A DNA stretch of 64,000 nt from Labia minor (taxonomy: Eukaryota; Arthropoda; Insecta; Dermaptera; Spongiphoridae), in contig OY720350.1 of NCBI GenBank assembly GCA_963082975.1, positions 13,548,910 through 13,612,909 of the forward strand. The letters run 5' to 3'. Made by a program: the position numbers and the translations under genes. Position 1 is the stretch's first letter, and each line of letters opens with the position of its first letter. Below the pieces are notes generated by a model that was given only the letters and a program-made list of their open reading frames with translations, made no database searches and was not told the origin of the DNA. This document shows, piece by piece, positions 32,947 to 44,978 of the stretch.

Positions 32947-34524
32947 TATATGAGAGAAATTAAATAATTCCAATATGCAAACATCTTTATTAATTAAATT
33001 TGAATTAATTTATTTTTATACTTTTCTCGAAAATAAATAAAAATAAAGGAATATATTTTTTTTAAATTAAATTAATGAATTTATTTTATAAATTTTAAAA
33101 ATGATTACCTCTAATCTTGTTCAGATAAAACTCGAATTAATACTATTTATTTATATAGGTATATCTACAATAAATAAATGATTATTATTTTTTAATCCTA
33201 AAGGGTGACTGTTTTTTAAATAAATGTTAAAATATTTCTTTTATTTTATCTTTAATCAAAAATAAAATAAAATAAAACCCATTTCTGATAAATTCCGAAA
33301 AATTATTATTTCATTTTTTTTAAGCGGAAATTATTGGCTTTTATTATTATATTAATTCTTCAAATGAATAATTAATTATTCTAATATAAAAGAATAATTT
33401 AATCTAGAGAAAATTTTTAATTTAAAAACAAAATAACCCATTTCTAAGAAATTATAAAAAGTAATAAGCCTTTCATAATTTCTTTATTTAAACAAATTGA
33501 TTAAGATCGATTTGTGTCTATTAAAAATTATTATACAATATCAGAAAGTCCTGTGATTCATTTCTGATTCATAAGTGTAAGAATTAACTTTTAATCATTT
33601 TGTTTTAGTAAAAGTATCCAGAAAAAAAAAATATATTTCATGTGTAAGTAAAATTAAAATAGAAAAAAAAAGGAGGAAGAATTGAAAGTGGTGGTGGCTT
33701 CTATTTGCGGAAGCTGACGTGCTGAGTTAGATCAGTTGATTCGATGGTCGAGATGTTCATTCGGACTTGATTAATTCACATTACTTATCCACATCGTTTG
33801 GAAACATTTCAAAAAAGAAGGGCCAACATAGTTAGATAATAGCAAAATCAATTTTCTTTAATTACATTCAACATTGTAAATTGAAGTTTAACGTAATTAT
33901 TAAAGTTATTTATTACTAATGTGGTGAAATATTTATAACCTAGTTGAAATATTTAGATTTTAGGTATAATTAGTATGAATTAGTATGTCTATTCATGTGT
34001 CACCGGAAATTTAAAATTTAAACTCACTGCAAGGATTGTGATTTTTTAAATTTTTAAACTAGTTACAAGTATTTAGATGATTTTATTTTTGACTTTAGAA
34101 AATAATGAACACAAAATTATTAAATTTGTAATATTGCAATAATTTTGATTTCCTATATAATCAATAGCAATACACATGATATCTTAATATGATGTTTTTT
34201 GGGAAAAAAAAAATTAAAATTAGAGACATTTGAAAATTAAATAATAAATATAATTGCATAAATAAACTTCCCCCCCCCCAAAAAAAATAAAAACTTTAGA
34301 AAAGGTTTAGCAATATTATTAATCATCTAATAATTTTTGTAATGTTATGTGGGGTAAACGTTTCATCAAAGTAGATCTTAACATGTAACAGGGTTAAACA
34401 AAGGTTACCTCATCATGTAAATAATGAAGTTGATGGTATTTTAATTCATTCATTATGTTTTTTATATCAAAAATAAATCAAAAAAATTATTTCTTACAAA
34501 TATAGAAACATATAGAATAAAGTA
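32947..34524. other. Mostly AT-rich non-coding DNA
   Basis: A patch at 33665-33830 is more mixed in composition (GGTGGTGGCTTC, GCGGAAGCTGACG, GGTCGAGATGTTC) but has no clear frame or splice pattern; a C-run followed by an A-run lies at about 34271-34288. Confidence 0.45.
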
Positions 34525-34526
34525 TA

Positions 34527-34901
34527 CAGTCGTTGGCCCAGAGGCAGTCATTGGCCCCCTATCACTAAAACACAAATAATAAGAGATTTTTATTTTAAAA
34601 ATTGAGCTATTAACTATGGTTATGTAATCTTTAATTGTATGGTTGTATAATCACTATAGAATACCTAGGCCAATAATTATAACAGAGGGCCAATAACTGA
34701 ATTTTTTAGGATTATTTTTTTAAAATAGTGCTTATTGAAAATGTTATGTTAAAATGCTTATGAGAAAATTAATTTTTTTTTTATTCATCAAAATACTCAT
34801 AATAACTATGTTCTGCAAACCTAATTTAACACAATTGTTCCGCAATTTGCCCAGATATGCCTTAAAGACTGCTAGGAATTGCTTAAGGGGGCCAACGACT
34901 G
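34527..34901. mobile_element. pogo-like miniature element
   Basis: 375 bp flanked by TA (34525-34526, 34902-34903). Ends CAGTCGTTGGCCC / GGGGCCAACGACTG are inverted repeats, and subterminal copies (CAGTCATTGGCCCCC near 34546, AGAGGGCCAATAACTG near 34684, AGGCCAATAATT near 34668) repeat the motif inside, which looks like a set of transposase-binding sites. Non-coding. Confidence 0.85.
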
Positions 34902-34903
34902 TA

Positions 34904-35039
34904 TGCTTTACACTAATAATGTTTAATATTTTTAGAACGGATAATTCATGATTGTGAGCTTATCTTATTGCAGTTGCCGATGACAGTTATTTTTTCTTTA
35001 ATCTTAAGAATGATCCTGAATGTTAAAATTGCCAAATTT
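34904..35039. other. Spacer
   Basis: Nothing recognised. Confidence 0.5.
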
Positions 35040-35205
35040 AATGCATCACCAATTGGAAATTGATATTCACCATTATCTAATGTGCTAATCATTTTCATTT
35101 TTGTTTCTAGCCAAATTCTTTTTCTTGTTATTTTATTTTTGTGTTGTTTATTAAATCACCCACTAAAAATCATAAAATTTGTCACTATATCGATCGTAAT
35201 ATTAT
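35040..35205 (+). repeat. Dispersed repeat R1, copy 2
   Basis: Close match to 26880-27045 with small insertions (for example ATCATAAA before the shared AATTTGTCACTATATCG). Confidence 0.8.
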
Positions 35206-36120
35206 ATAAATAACGTCAACAAATGTTTGAAATGATAAAAATACGTTCCTATAACACCTCAGGAAAGAAGAAACACAGATAAACTGCTTCGGATATTGTG
35301 AAGCCTATTTCGAAGAATCCCACAATTCAAATAAAAGAGCGTCAAAACCGTAACAGTGCTAAAGGAAACAGCTATAAGAAGTGTCTTGCTGGATTTGATA
35401 AAAAAGAAACGAATTTATATTGAAAAAAATAATAAATTTCAAAGATAAAGAAAAAAAAATGTTTAAATAAATAGGTCTTGTTTTGGAAATTGATTTTAAA
35501 ATACCATACAATTAAATAATAAGCGAAAAAAAAATTAATAATTAATTTTGTTAATAATTTTGATATTTAACAAAGTTAATCTGAAAAAGATGGTAAAAGT
35601 GGGTTGTGAGTCTTGTGCATACCAAATTGTAAAAGTATCCAGAAGTAAAATTGATATTTTAAAATTTATGAATGAAAAATTGAAAATTACAGAATGTTCT
35701 AAACTTAAATATTACTTTTATATTACTTATAATATTTCAAATTTATACTAATATTTAAATTTCTCTTTACAATTTGTAAAAAAAAAAATGCAAAAAGATA
35801 TTATGATTTATACAAAAGATACTAAATATATGTATATCTTTGAAGAAACTCGGTTGATAATAATATATAATCAATTGTGTATTTTATGAAGAAAGAAAGA
35901 TATATATTTTTTAAAAATAATGATGTTATTCACAAAATTTGTGTATTAGAAAAAATCATAATAAGTATTAATATTTATTATTAATTTTATTATTTTAATT
36001 ATTTTTTATGTTTAATAAATAAAAAGTATCCGAGAAAAAGGAAAACGACATACTAAAATATAATTAAATTCACAAATTTTAAAATTCCATATTTTTGAAA
36101 AATTAAAAAAATTTCTTTTT
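35206..36120. other. Non-coding; one mixed-composition patch
   Basis: 35230-35410 is less AT-biased (GAAGCCTATTTCGAAGAATC, GAGCGTCAAAACCG) and one frame is open for about 35 codons, but with stops on both sides; possibly a decayed coding insert. The rest is AT-rich. Confidence 0.4.
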
Positions 36121-36240
36121 GATTATTGCAGTGCCATCGACTTTCAATATACGTTTCAAATTTGAGCGAAATCGCTCAACTAGAAGTGGGTTAAAATCCA
36201 ATTAAAACTTTTGAACATTACAGACAGACAGAAAAGTGAA
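36121..36240 (+). repeat. Possible third core-plus-microsatellite module
   Basis: The order CAAATTTGAGCGAAATCG, CTCAACTAGAAG and then ACAGACAGACAG mirrors the core-then-array order of families 1 and 2 (ACCAAATTTCAT..., GCTCAAACCG or GTTGAGCCG, then CA or GGAC array). Ends not found. Confidence 0.35.
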
Positions 36241-36957
36241 GTAACTTTTTTTATATCATATATATATATCAATAAGTATTGCCTTAAACTGATCATTTTT
36301 AAATACATAAATAAAATAATTAAAGTAGAGTTTAGTTTTCTAATTTATTGTGTTTTAGAGTTGATTTATATTCGGAAACGAAGACTTAAAAATAAAAACA
36401 ATTAAAACACGGATGTATTCTCAATTAAAGAAAATGAAAGATATATATATATATATATATATATGCCTATTTGCATAATAATGGTTGAATGTTATTAAGA
36501 GGAAAATGAAGAATTCATTAAAATAACAAAACAACTTAATTTATATAGAAAGTGAATTTTTAAATTTTATTTCATTAATTTTATTATACAATACTATCAA
36601 ATTTTATATCTTTTGTATTTTTATAAAATTAGAATGTAAAATTTACATCAGTGAAAGTCTCTTTATTATTATTATTATTATTACTATGTTTTAATTAAAC
36701 GAAAAAGATCTTGCACACACTACAGTATTAATAAAAATTATTTTAGAAAGATCACATGCTGACTGGTGAATTGAGATATTCGCACTTCAAACAGAGGCCA
36801 TTATTATTATTTATGTTATGCTAATAATCTATTAAAAAATATCAAAATCAAAGCATTGCTTAGTTATTTAACTTTTGAATCATATTATTATTGTTATTAT
36901 TAATATTATTATTTAGTTCTCTATTCTAAAAATAAATAAAAGTTTTATCACCCAATT
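36241..36957. other. AT-rich non-coding DNA
   Basis: Contains a (TA)n tract near 36440-36463 and ATT triplets near 36664-36683 and 36887-36910. Confidence 0.55.
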
Positions 36958-36958
36958 A

Positions 36959-37429
36959 CGAAGGCAATTCACAAAGTAGTTTACGTTTTAGAATTAAAAT
37001 AAAACTAGTACAGGAAAATGTTTTTTATTATATACATTTGAAAGATGAACTAAAATACTATTTTTCTACACAATGGCCAAAAAAGTTGGGACATTTATCG
37101 TAGCGATGAACGAGCTTCGAAATTCCTTCTTCATAGAAATCCGCCGTCTGAGTGTTGAGCCAGTCAGTCAGTCAGTTTCCAAAAATGAAGACCTGGCTTG
37201 CAACGCAGCGTTTTGATGACGACGACGATCTCCGCGCAGCCGTGACTGACTGGGTCAACACTCAGGTGGCGGATTTCTATGAGGAAGGAATTTCGAAGCT
37301 CGTTCATCGCTACGATAAATGTCTCAACTTTTTTGGCGATTATGTAGAAAAATAGTATTTTAGTTGATCTTTCAAAAAAACATTTTCCTGTACTAGTTTT
37401 GTCTTAAACTACTTTGTGAATTGCCCTCG
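36959..37429. mobile_element. Mariner-derived foldback element A
   Basis: 471 bp between TA dinucleotides (36957-36958, 37430-37431). Terminal CGAAGGCAATTCACAAAGTAG and, inverted, CGAGGGCAATTCACAAAGTAG. The two halves are inverted copies of one mariner 3' end: read outward on each strand they give TQ(T/V)ADFYEEGIS, HRYDKC and FFGDYVEK-type C-terminal transposase text. The right arm (37170-37355, plus strand) is longer and also holds WLATQRFDDDDDLRAA. The arms meet near 37175. No N-terminal or catalytic part remains, so it depends on a related transposase. Confidence 0.9.
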
Positions 37430-37431
37430 TA

Positions 37432-38364
37432 TATTGGTAAGAATTAATTATTTTTACCTTACATATTCTTCTTCTGTTTTATTATTATTTACCCATCTGT
37501 TATCTATCGATATGATTAATAAATATAGAAACAGAGTTCATCCATTGTTTACGTCAGTTTCGAATCAATGCAGACAAATACTTTGAATTAAGTTAGGTGT
37601 TTGTTGATTATTGTAACTTATATATAAATTGTTTGGAATATATCTATATATCGAGGGTTAAAATTAATTCTAGCCTGGAAAAATTATTGAAATAATATAT
37701 TTGGATTTTTCCAGTTCATGAAACGTAAAATGCTATTTATACAAGTGAGGATATTATTTTACAATAATAATAATACTTATTTTCCTTAATAATTCTTAAT
37801 AGCATGATGAAAATGTAAAATTAATTTGTATATATATAATATATGCTATTAAAAAAATTAAATAATGAAACATCATATTCTAATTAAAAAGTAGTTTGGA
37901 TTATTTTTTGTTGTTATTTCTATTATCTAAATTATAAATTGTCTTGTTTAATATTAATAAGAGATGCGAATTTAAAAAGAATGTTCTGATAAAAAAAATT
38001 ACAATCGATCGTTATCTTCAAATAATAATTAAATAATTTTATTTTACAAATGAATTAAGAGATCTGTTTCTTAATTTTATAATTCTCAAAATCACTAAGG
38101 TCAGTATTTTCTATAATATAAGCAATAATAATAATATAAGCAGTAATAAATTTGTTGCTTGCATAAAATATAATTTGAATTTGAATTGCGAAGCAGGTTA
38201 AGAAATTGAAATTATTATTACTACTATTATTATTAATTATTATTATAAACGTTGATTTTTTTTTTTTATATATAGAGAATTTATTGTCAATTAATCAAGA
38301 ATTTATAAATGAAATTGTTTTCAAAATATTATAATATTAATAAAGAAATGAGTATAATAATTTC
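37432..38364. other. AT-rich non-coding DNA
   Basis: ATT/ATA triplet runs near 38210-38250; nothing else. Confidence 0.55.
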
Positions 38365-38945
38365 GAGAAGAATTTAAATCGAGGTTGCAATCGAGAAACG
38401 TCTGTTATCATGCAGTAAAGAGGCTTATCGTATCAAAATTATTATCAAAGGGGATAAAAATTAAAATATATAAAACAATTATTTTGCCGGTTGTATTATA
38501 TGGGTATGAGGCATGGTCTATGACCTTAGGAGACGAGAGTAGATTTAGAGTATTTGAAAACCGGATTCTTCGCAGCATTTATAGACCAAAGAAAGATGAG
38601 GTCACCGGGGAATGGCGGAGACTGCATAACGAGGAATTGCATGACCTCTATGCATCTTTATTAAATTATAAAATCGAGAAGGTTGCGATAGGCAGGACAC
38701 GTGGCTAGAATGGGAGAGGAAAGAATGGCGAAAATTATATTAGTGGGGAGGCCGATTGTGAAACGTCCGCTTGGAAGACCAATGACGCGATGGGTGGACA
38801 ATGTAGGAAGGAACGTGAGAGAGATAGGAGAGGGTGAGAGTTGGATGGTTGTGGCTCAGGATAAGGACACTTGGATAAGTGTGGTTGCTGCGGACAAGAA
38901 CTTTCGAGTTCCATAGAGCCACAGAGATAGGTAGATAGATAGATA
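38365..38945 (+). mobile_element. LINE 3' end, best-preserved copy, 5'-truncated
   Basis: Encodes the segment after the reverse transcriptase palm: NVCYHAVKRLIVSK, SKGIKIKIYKTIILPVV, YGYEAWSMTLGDESRF, LRSIYRPKKDEVTGEWRR (frame 38385-38708), then after a -1 type frame change ARMGEERMAKIILVGRP and DNVGRNVREIGEG, TWISVVAADKNFRVP ending in a TAG at 38914-38916. The 3' tail is GAGCCACAGAGATAGG followed by a TAGA array, the usual 3' microsatellite of such elements. A single frame break near 38700 prevents a continuous protein. Confidence 0.9.
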
Positions 38946-38950
38946 GATGA
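38930..38950. repeat. (TAGA)n tail of the LINE
   Basis: About four TAGA units directly after the LINE terminus. Confidence 0.85.
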
Positions 38951-40137
38951 GTATAATAATAGGTCGTCTCTTAATATATGATGAAATGTGAATAAAATAA
39001 AATAAAATAATAAAAAATTATTTTAAATTATTTTTAAAATAGATCCTTTGGCAAAATATCATTTCTCACAAATGGCATAGATTTGCTGTATATAAGAGTA
39101 ATTTTATTTAATAAGAATGGCTATATTATTACCTGATGGAGGTGATTTCATTCAGTAGGAGTATACATCCATTGTACACTAATCTTATACCCAATGAAAA
39201 ATATTAACAATATTTTGAAGATTTATTATTTATTCAGACTTGAAAGCCTTTGAATTTTATTCGATCGAAACATATGCAAGATTTTTTTTTTCATTTTTTT
39301 TTATTCTTTTTTTTTTCTTTGAAGACAAATAATACATACATTTCTTAAACTTTGTTAAGTGAAGATAAGAATAGAATAGGTATCTTGATAAAAAGGATTG
39401 CGAAAAATTGTCTTATTTCCTGTTAAATCAAGTAAAAGATTTTTAAAACTCTTACGAAAGAAAGAAAATTTTATTATTTATCGTATGTGTAAAACTTGAT
39501 AAACTATTTTATGTTTTTAAACTAGACGCGTGTTAAAATTCTTGGTAACTTTGTAATTTAGTTTTCTTATCGACAACGACATTTTCTTGCCACTCGAGTC
39601 ACATTTTTATTCTCGAGTGTTTCAAGTAAAAGAACTCGTAAAAATTCCCTCTCAAGTGGTAGGATCTTTGGTTTGTGTATTTAAAAATTTTAAAGGACCT
39701 TGTATTTGCTTCTGGGTTTAATTATTAAAAAATAAACTTGAAAATTAGAAATGTAACATCTCCTTTTTCATGATATCGAGATTTTCAATGGAAATGGGAA
39801 ATTATAAATTTTTATTTTATATTCAATTGATTTATTAAAAGAAAAGAGATTTGTTTTTTAAATGTTTGAATTTTGTTTTTTATCGCCAAGGATAGATGAA
39901 TAAATTAAATGAGGAAAATAGTAAGCATATGACATCAAAATTCTAATGCGAAATTTACAGATTGGATTCTAAGTAAAGAGGAAGAGATAATCAATCCAGT
40001 CAATATTGAACCTTTCTGGATGCGTTTTGTAAAAAAAAAAGTTTATATATATAAATAATTATTTTATTAATAATAGAGAGATTCATGATTTTGGAAGAAT
40101 AGAAATCATAAACTATAATTACTATCATTGTACTAGT
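38951..40137. other. AT-rich non-coding DNA
   Basis: A mildly mixed patch near 39560-39680 (CCACTCGAGTCAC, TTCTCGAGTG) shows a CTCGAG pair but no frame; the rest is AT-rich. Confidence 0.5.
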
Positions 40138-40238
40138 TTTTTTACTATCTAGCCAGAAAATTTTCGATGTCGAGATTTTAATGTTTTTATACGTTTTGAA
40201 GGTTCCTGAATCATTTTCATTAAGGTTGAGAAAAATGA

Positions 40239-40281
<43 letters not shown>

Positions 40282-40735
40282 CGTAGACAAGATTACGCAA
40301 AAACGGTTTGAGCTAGAATCATGAAATTTGGCACACGGGCATTATTCAAAAGTCGTAATTTTCTATCAACTTTTGAGAAATGTAGCTCATCCGGAAGAGG
40401 GTCATTACCTACCACGTTTTCATTTTTTTCCTCTAAAGTGACCGTAAAAATAAAAATATATGTTTGATAGTTTTTCACACGATTAAAAATTGTATAAAAC
40501 TGCTATATATAGAATTTCAGCTTGATTGAATCGCTGAAAGTACCAGGATTAATTTTTTAACTCTGCAAAACTCACGCGCCAACACGTGACGTGGTGCCAT
40601 CAACAAAAAGCCAAACATACACTGATTTAATAAATATTATTTATTAATTTATAATTAATTAAATTTAATTTAAATATAATATAGGTTATTCAATCCAATT
40701 CAAATTTTGAGATAGTCGAGTAGAGACACTCCTGC
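40138..40735 (-). mobile_element. Family-1 repeat, copy 5
   Basis: Minus-strand copy with the 3' end at the left partly deleted (ACTATCTAGCCAGAAAATTTTC, so the second half of the hairpin and the following 15 bases are lost), a GT tract of about 14 units (40243-40273), full core, and the CACTCCTGC tip (one change) at the right. Confidence 0.85.
40243..40273. repeat. (GT)n microsatellite within family-1 copy 5
   Basis: About 14 GT units. Confidence 0.9.
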
Positions 40736-41592
40736 TTATTTAACTTATATTTGGCCTCATAAATTCTAAAATACATTGTACTACAAGACTATAAGTAATA
40801 CAAATAATTATGAATTGAAATTAGAATAAGATAGGATTGTTGTAGCAATTTTTAAAAAATCTATATCTGGAAGGAATATAAAAGTAATCCTTAATTGATT
40901 AAAAAACTTATTAAAGTATATTGTAATTTAAAGATTTTAGATTTGGAATTGAATTTAGTATTTTGTGGTGCTTATTAATTGAAAAATAATATATTTAAGT
41001 TATATAAAGATATGTAATGAGTAATTTAAAAATTGCAAGTTTCATTTATAGAAGAATTTCATGAATACAAAATGAAATAAATCAATCATGCACTTAAGAA
41101 ACATTTTCATATTAAAAATGAAAACGTTTTGCAATTATTAAATGTGTTTAAGTATTTCTTTTTTTTTACTATGAAAAATAAATACAAAGAACACGAAAGA
41201 AAATCTTTCTTTTTTTTTTTTTTGAAAATCATTCAACTGTTTTTTCTCTTTAGTCTTGATTTCTATGTTGTTGTTTTTTCATTTAGATCCGATTTAGATT
41301 AAATTTCAAAGAACTCTGTAACTTTACTAGATTTCTTAAGGTAAGTAAAAGTACTTAGGCTTTTAGAAAGATCATTCAATGAATTTTATAATAAAAAACA
41401 ATTTAATAATAAATAATAAGAAATGCAAATATTTCATCAAATAAATTATGTTCAATAATATAATAAAAAATAATACTAAAATAAATAAATGCAACGATTG
41501 GTTTAAATAAGCTTAAATTGTAAAGTTCATTAAAACCAAAATTAAAAGAAATAAGAAATAAATTCCATTATTTCATATACTAATCTATCTTG
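40736..41592. other. AT-rich non-coding DNA
   Basis: Nothing recognised. Confidence 0.55.
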
Positions 41593-42093
41593 TAGGCAAA
41601 TGACAATTTTAGGAAAATAGCATTTGCCTGACCAAATAGCTTCAACTATTATTTCATTTCAATTTGATTAGAAAAATAGCATTTGCCTAGATAAAAGCCA
41701 TTTGACTAAATCTTTGTTGGGCGAATAGCTTATATAAAATACGGACACATCAATTAAATAATGAATTATTTACTTACTTGTAAAGTCGCCTTACTGTCAA
41801 ATATTAAATTTTTATAATTTATTTATTTTATTTATATCAAACGGATTTTTATTTTACATTAATTTAGAACTCAAAAATTGCACTGAAGTTAGAAATATAC
41901 AATAAAGAACAAAAAATTTTTTGAATAATTTCGTAATTGGCTACTGTTAAGCTACTATTTACCCAACAAAGATTTAGCCAAATGACTTTTGTCTAGGCAA
42001 ATGCTAATATATTAGTCAAATTGAAATGAAATAATAATTGAAGTTATTTGGCAAGGCAAATAATGCTATTTTCCTAAAATTGTCATTTACCTA
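41593..42093. mobile_element. Foldback element of unknown superfamily
   Basis: About 501 bp, with two long inverted arms (41593-41735 and 41950-42093) starting TAGGCAAATGACAATTTTAG and, inverted, TAGGTAAATGACAATTTTAG. The arms also match through ATTTCATTTCAATTTGA, AGCATTTGCCTAGA and AATCTTTGTTGGG. The internal spacer of about 210 bp is AT-rich and non-coding. Target duplication not clear, so class left open. Confidence 0.85.
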
Positions 42094-43610
42094 TGACATA
42101 TATATATTTTTTTTTAAATTTGTAATATAAAATGTACATATATTTTCAATATGAATGAATGATATCTATATATCTGTGTGATTTATAACTACTTATCATT
42201 TTGTAAATAAAAAAGTTCGATAAACTCTTGAGATACTTCAAGTCCATTGAATCTGATCTGGCCTGAAAAGATTCAAGTCAAGAGATGAAATGATGTTGCT
42301 TTATTAACATTTTGATCAATTTCATATCCTGTAATCGTTTTAAATTTCTCCTCTCGTTCAATGAAATCATTGAGATGAATTTGAGTTATACCCTGTGTGC
42401 AATGATGATAAGGTGAGAGGTTGGAGGAGTGGGAATAGGGGAAGGCAAATAAAGCATTGTGTCAATAGAGAATTATCCACAAGCGATTTACGTCAAAATT
42501 AATTCGAGCGAGTAACATTTATCCAAGCATAAAGGCGAGAAAGACATTTTAACAAGGTATATAAAATTTAAACAAGAAATAAGAAAATATCTCGTATATA
42601 TATATATATATAAGACAGTCATGATAAGATAGACAATTATTTATTTTCTAACTTATTTAAAAAATTAAATATTATGGTTTTTATATCTTTAAAATTTTAT
42701 CTCCAATGTAAATTTATTTTCATAATATAATAATTATGATGATATTTATATAAAACCTATTTTATTTTCTATTTTTTTATTTATTTAATTTTTTGTGGAA
42801 AAAAAAGTAAACAAATTTATATTCTAATGGATGGGGAAAGCAATTGTTTTTGTAATTTATTCAGTATAAATATTTTTTTTTTTTGGTCATGATGTAATTG
42901 TGGATTATTTGATTACTTTAAATGTGGTCAAGTAAGTGTTCATGTATTGTATAATTAATTATACACAGCAGACATATACCAAGTGTTTCTGGTGGAGGGT
43001 CAAGAGAGCGAGTTGAAAGGGTGTCATGTCATTCAACTGTTTTGTTTTCTTAAAAAAAATGATTTTGTCCATTATAGAGACAGATCTGTTTCATAAATAA
43101 ATATATAATCATTCATTAAAATAAAAATCAATAAAATTTGAAAGTAAAATTAATAATTATCAATTTTTAATTAGAGAATATATTGATATTTTTAATTTTA
43201 AATTCAAGTTCATTTTCAAAGTTTATGAATTAAAAATAAGAAAATTAAAAGTGAAAAAAGACAGTGAAAACTTTTCAAAGAAATTTTAAAGTTAGTAAAG
43301 AGGTAAGAGGAGAGAAAAAAAAACGAAAATATTTAATACAAAGAAAAGTTCTAGCAAGATTTAATCAAAAATGAAAAGGAATCTTCTATCAAGGGTTTCA
43401 TTTGAAGCCAAGTTTTTTTTTTCTTTTCTTTTCTATGAAATAAAAGAATATCAGAAATAATAATAATAATAATAATAAGAATAAGAATAATTCTTAAAAT
43501 CAATTTTATATTATAAATTAAATCAGAAACAAAAGAATTTATAATTTTTTTTATTTATTTATTGTAATATAAAAATAAAGGATCAGGGACATAATTAAAA
43601 ATTTTCAATC
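42094..43610. other. Non-coding DNA, several mixed-composition patches
   Basis: 42225-42500 is less AT-biased (ATTGAATCTGATCTGGCC, GAGAGGTTGGAGGAGTGGG) with no convincing frame; a short TA run lies at 42597-42612 and AAT triplets near 43458-43478. Nothing else. Confidence 0.45.
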
Positions 43611-43618
43611 TCTTAAGG

Positions 43619-43862
43619 CAGTGATTCTCAACCACAGTGACGCGGGATTTTCAAAAGTGTGCCGCGAGATTATGAGGCTCTTAAACATTTCCGACTTTTT
43701 TTCAAAATTTTTTCTATTTGGTTCTAAAAACAGGTAAACCGTTTTTGGGACCACTTTTTTCAATATGGTAAACTTTTACAATTATCTTTTTCTTTGTGTG
43801 CAGCCAAATTTTTAAACCGTTAAAAGTGTGCCGCGGTAAAAAAAAGAGGTTGAGAATCACTG
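43619..43862. mobile_element. hAT miniature element (family H1), copy 3
   Basis: CAGTGATTCTCAACC / GGTTGAGAATCACTG ends and perfect 8-bp duplication TCTTAAGG (43611-43618, 43863-43870). 244 bp, non-coding. Confidence 0.95.
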
Positions 43863-43915
43863 TCTTAAGGGTTAAAATATAAAAAAAAAATTATAGGTTT
43901 TTTCTAAATTCTTAA

Positions 43916-44158
43916 TTAAAATATATATCTTTGAATATAGATAAAAAGGTACCTTATAAATGTATAAATAAACGAATGAATAAATATGTGAATGAATGAG
44001 CCGTTTGTCCCTGATGAATTCAACGGGAAAGAGTTTACCCATACATTCACAGTTACACGCACGTTGTTCATCAAACCGCTAAATTTATTATCTTTACCAA
44101 AATTGAAATGGTATATCATCCAACAAATATATATTAGAAAAGTTTTTCCTCTTAACAT
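43916..44158 (-). CDS. Open frame, doubtful small coding region
   Basis: 80 codons from an ATG at 44158. The first ~55 residues (beginning MLRGKTFLIYICW, with a hydrophobic N-terminal run, then NNVRVTVNVWVNSFP) look more protein-like than the low-complexity FIHIF/FIYTF tail, which follows local TAAA/GAAT repeats. There is a mild rise in G+C at 43995-44075. Could be the start of a secreted or membrane protein whose exon ends at an internal donor, or chance. I recognise no family. Confidence 0.15.
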   Translation of the reverse strand: MLRGKTFLIYICWMIYHFNFGKDNKFSGLMNNVRVTVNVWVNSFPLNSSGTNGSFIHIFIHSFIYTFIRYLFIYIQRYIF

Positions 44159-44978
44159 TCATTAAATTTGAATATGAAATTTGAACTTCCGTCTGGGTAT
44201 TTTCCTAGGAAAATTAGAACGCAATCTAATTAAAATACAATTAATTTGCGTATCGTGTTAAAGTGGGGAGAGAGGTGGAAGGGAGAGAGAGAGAGAGAGT
44301 AAGAGAGGATCATTTAGAAAAGGGATTCTGGAAGGGAAATGGAATGATCTCATTTAAAGCTAAATTGATTTTCTAAAATAGAAGTCTTATGACAGATATG
44401 AATGAATTGGCTGACATACACGACAAAAGAATATGTAATCGGTATTTAATTAAGGTAGAGATGTTTTACAAAAGAAAATCATCTGGTGGAAGCATCAGAG
44501 AATTACTATCTACTTTGTATATAGACTAAATATTGGCTTAAATCAACCTCCAATTTCTTTTTATTCTTTGTAAGTAAGATATTTTATAGTTAATTAGCTT
44601 CTATTATCATTATTGTATGAGCGAAATGAATAGAATTGAGCCTTTAATAGTTGAAAGTTTGGCACGGGTATTTGTATGGTATATTATGATTGGGCAGTAA
44701 AGGTTGTTATATGAGTTGCCTAAATTAAGGGGATCAGCCCAACGAATTGGTTACCTTTCATAGTTTGTTCTTTGGAAACCAAAAGTAACTTGAATAATCA
44801 ATTCTTACACTATTATATAATAAACATTTTAAATATTCAAAATACTATTTAAAATAAAAATATAATCTATAAACTTAAAAATATAATTCTATTTTTTTGA
44901 CATTACACGTGTATTATCAAAAATAAGTACATTTTAAATTGGTAACAAAAAATAATGTTATATAGATATGGAAAATTT
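44159..44978. other. Non-coding DNA
   Basis: A purine-rich patch with a GA run at about 44285-44304; otherwise nothing recognised. Confidence 0.5.

Noticed and set aside
34754..34951. A 65-codon frame as a gene
   Set aside because: Lies mostly inside the pogo-like miniature and runs through its right terminus.
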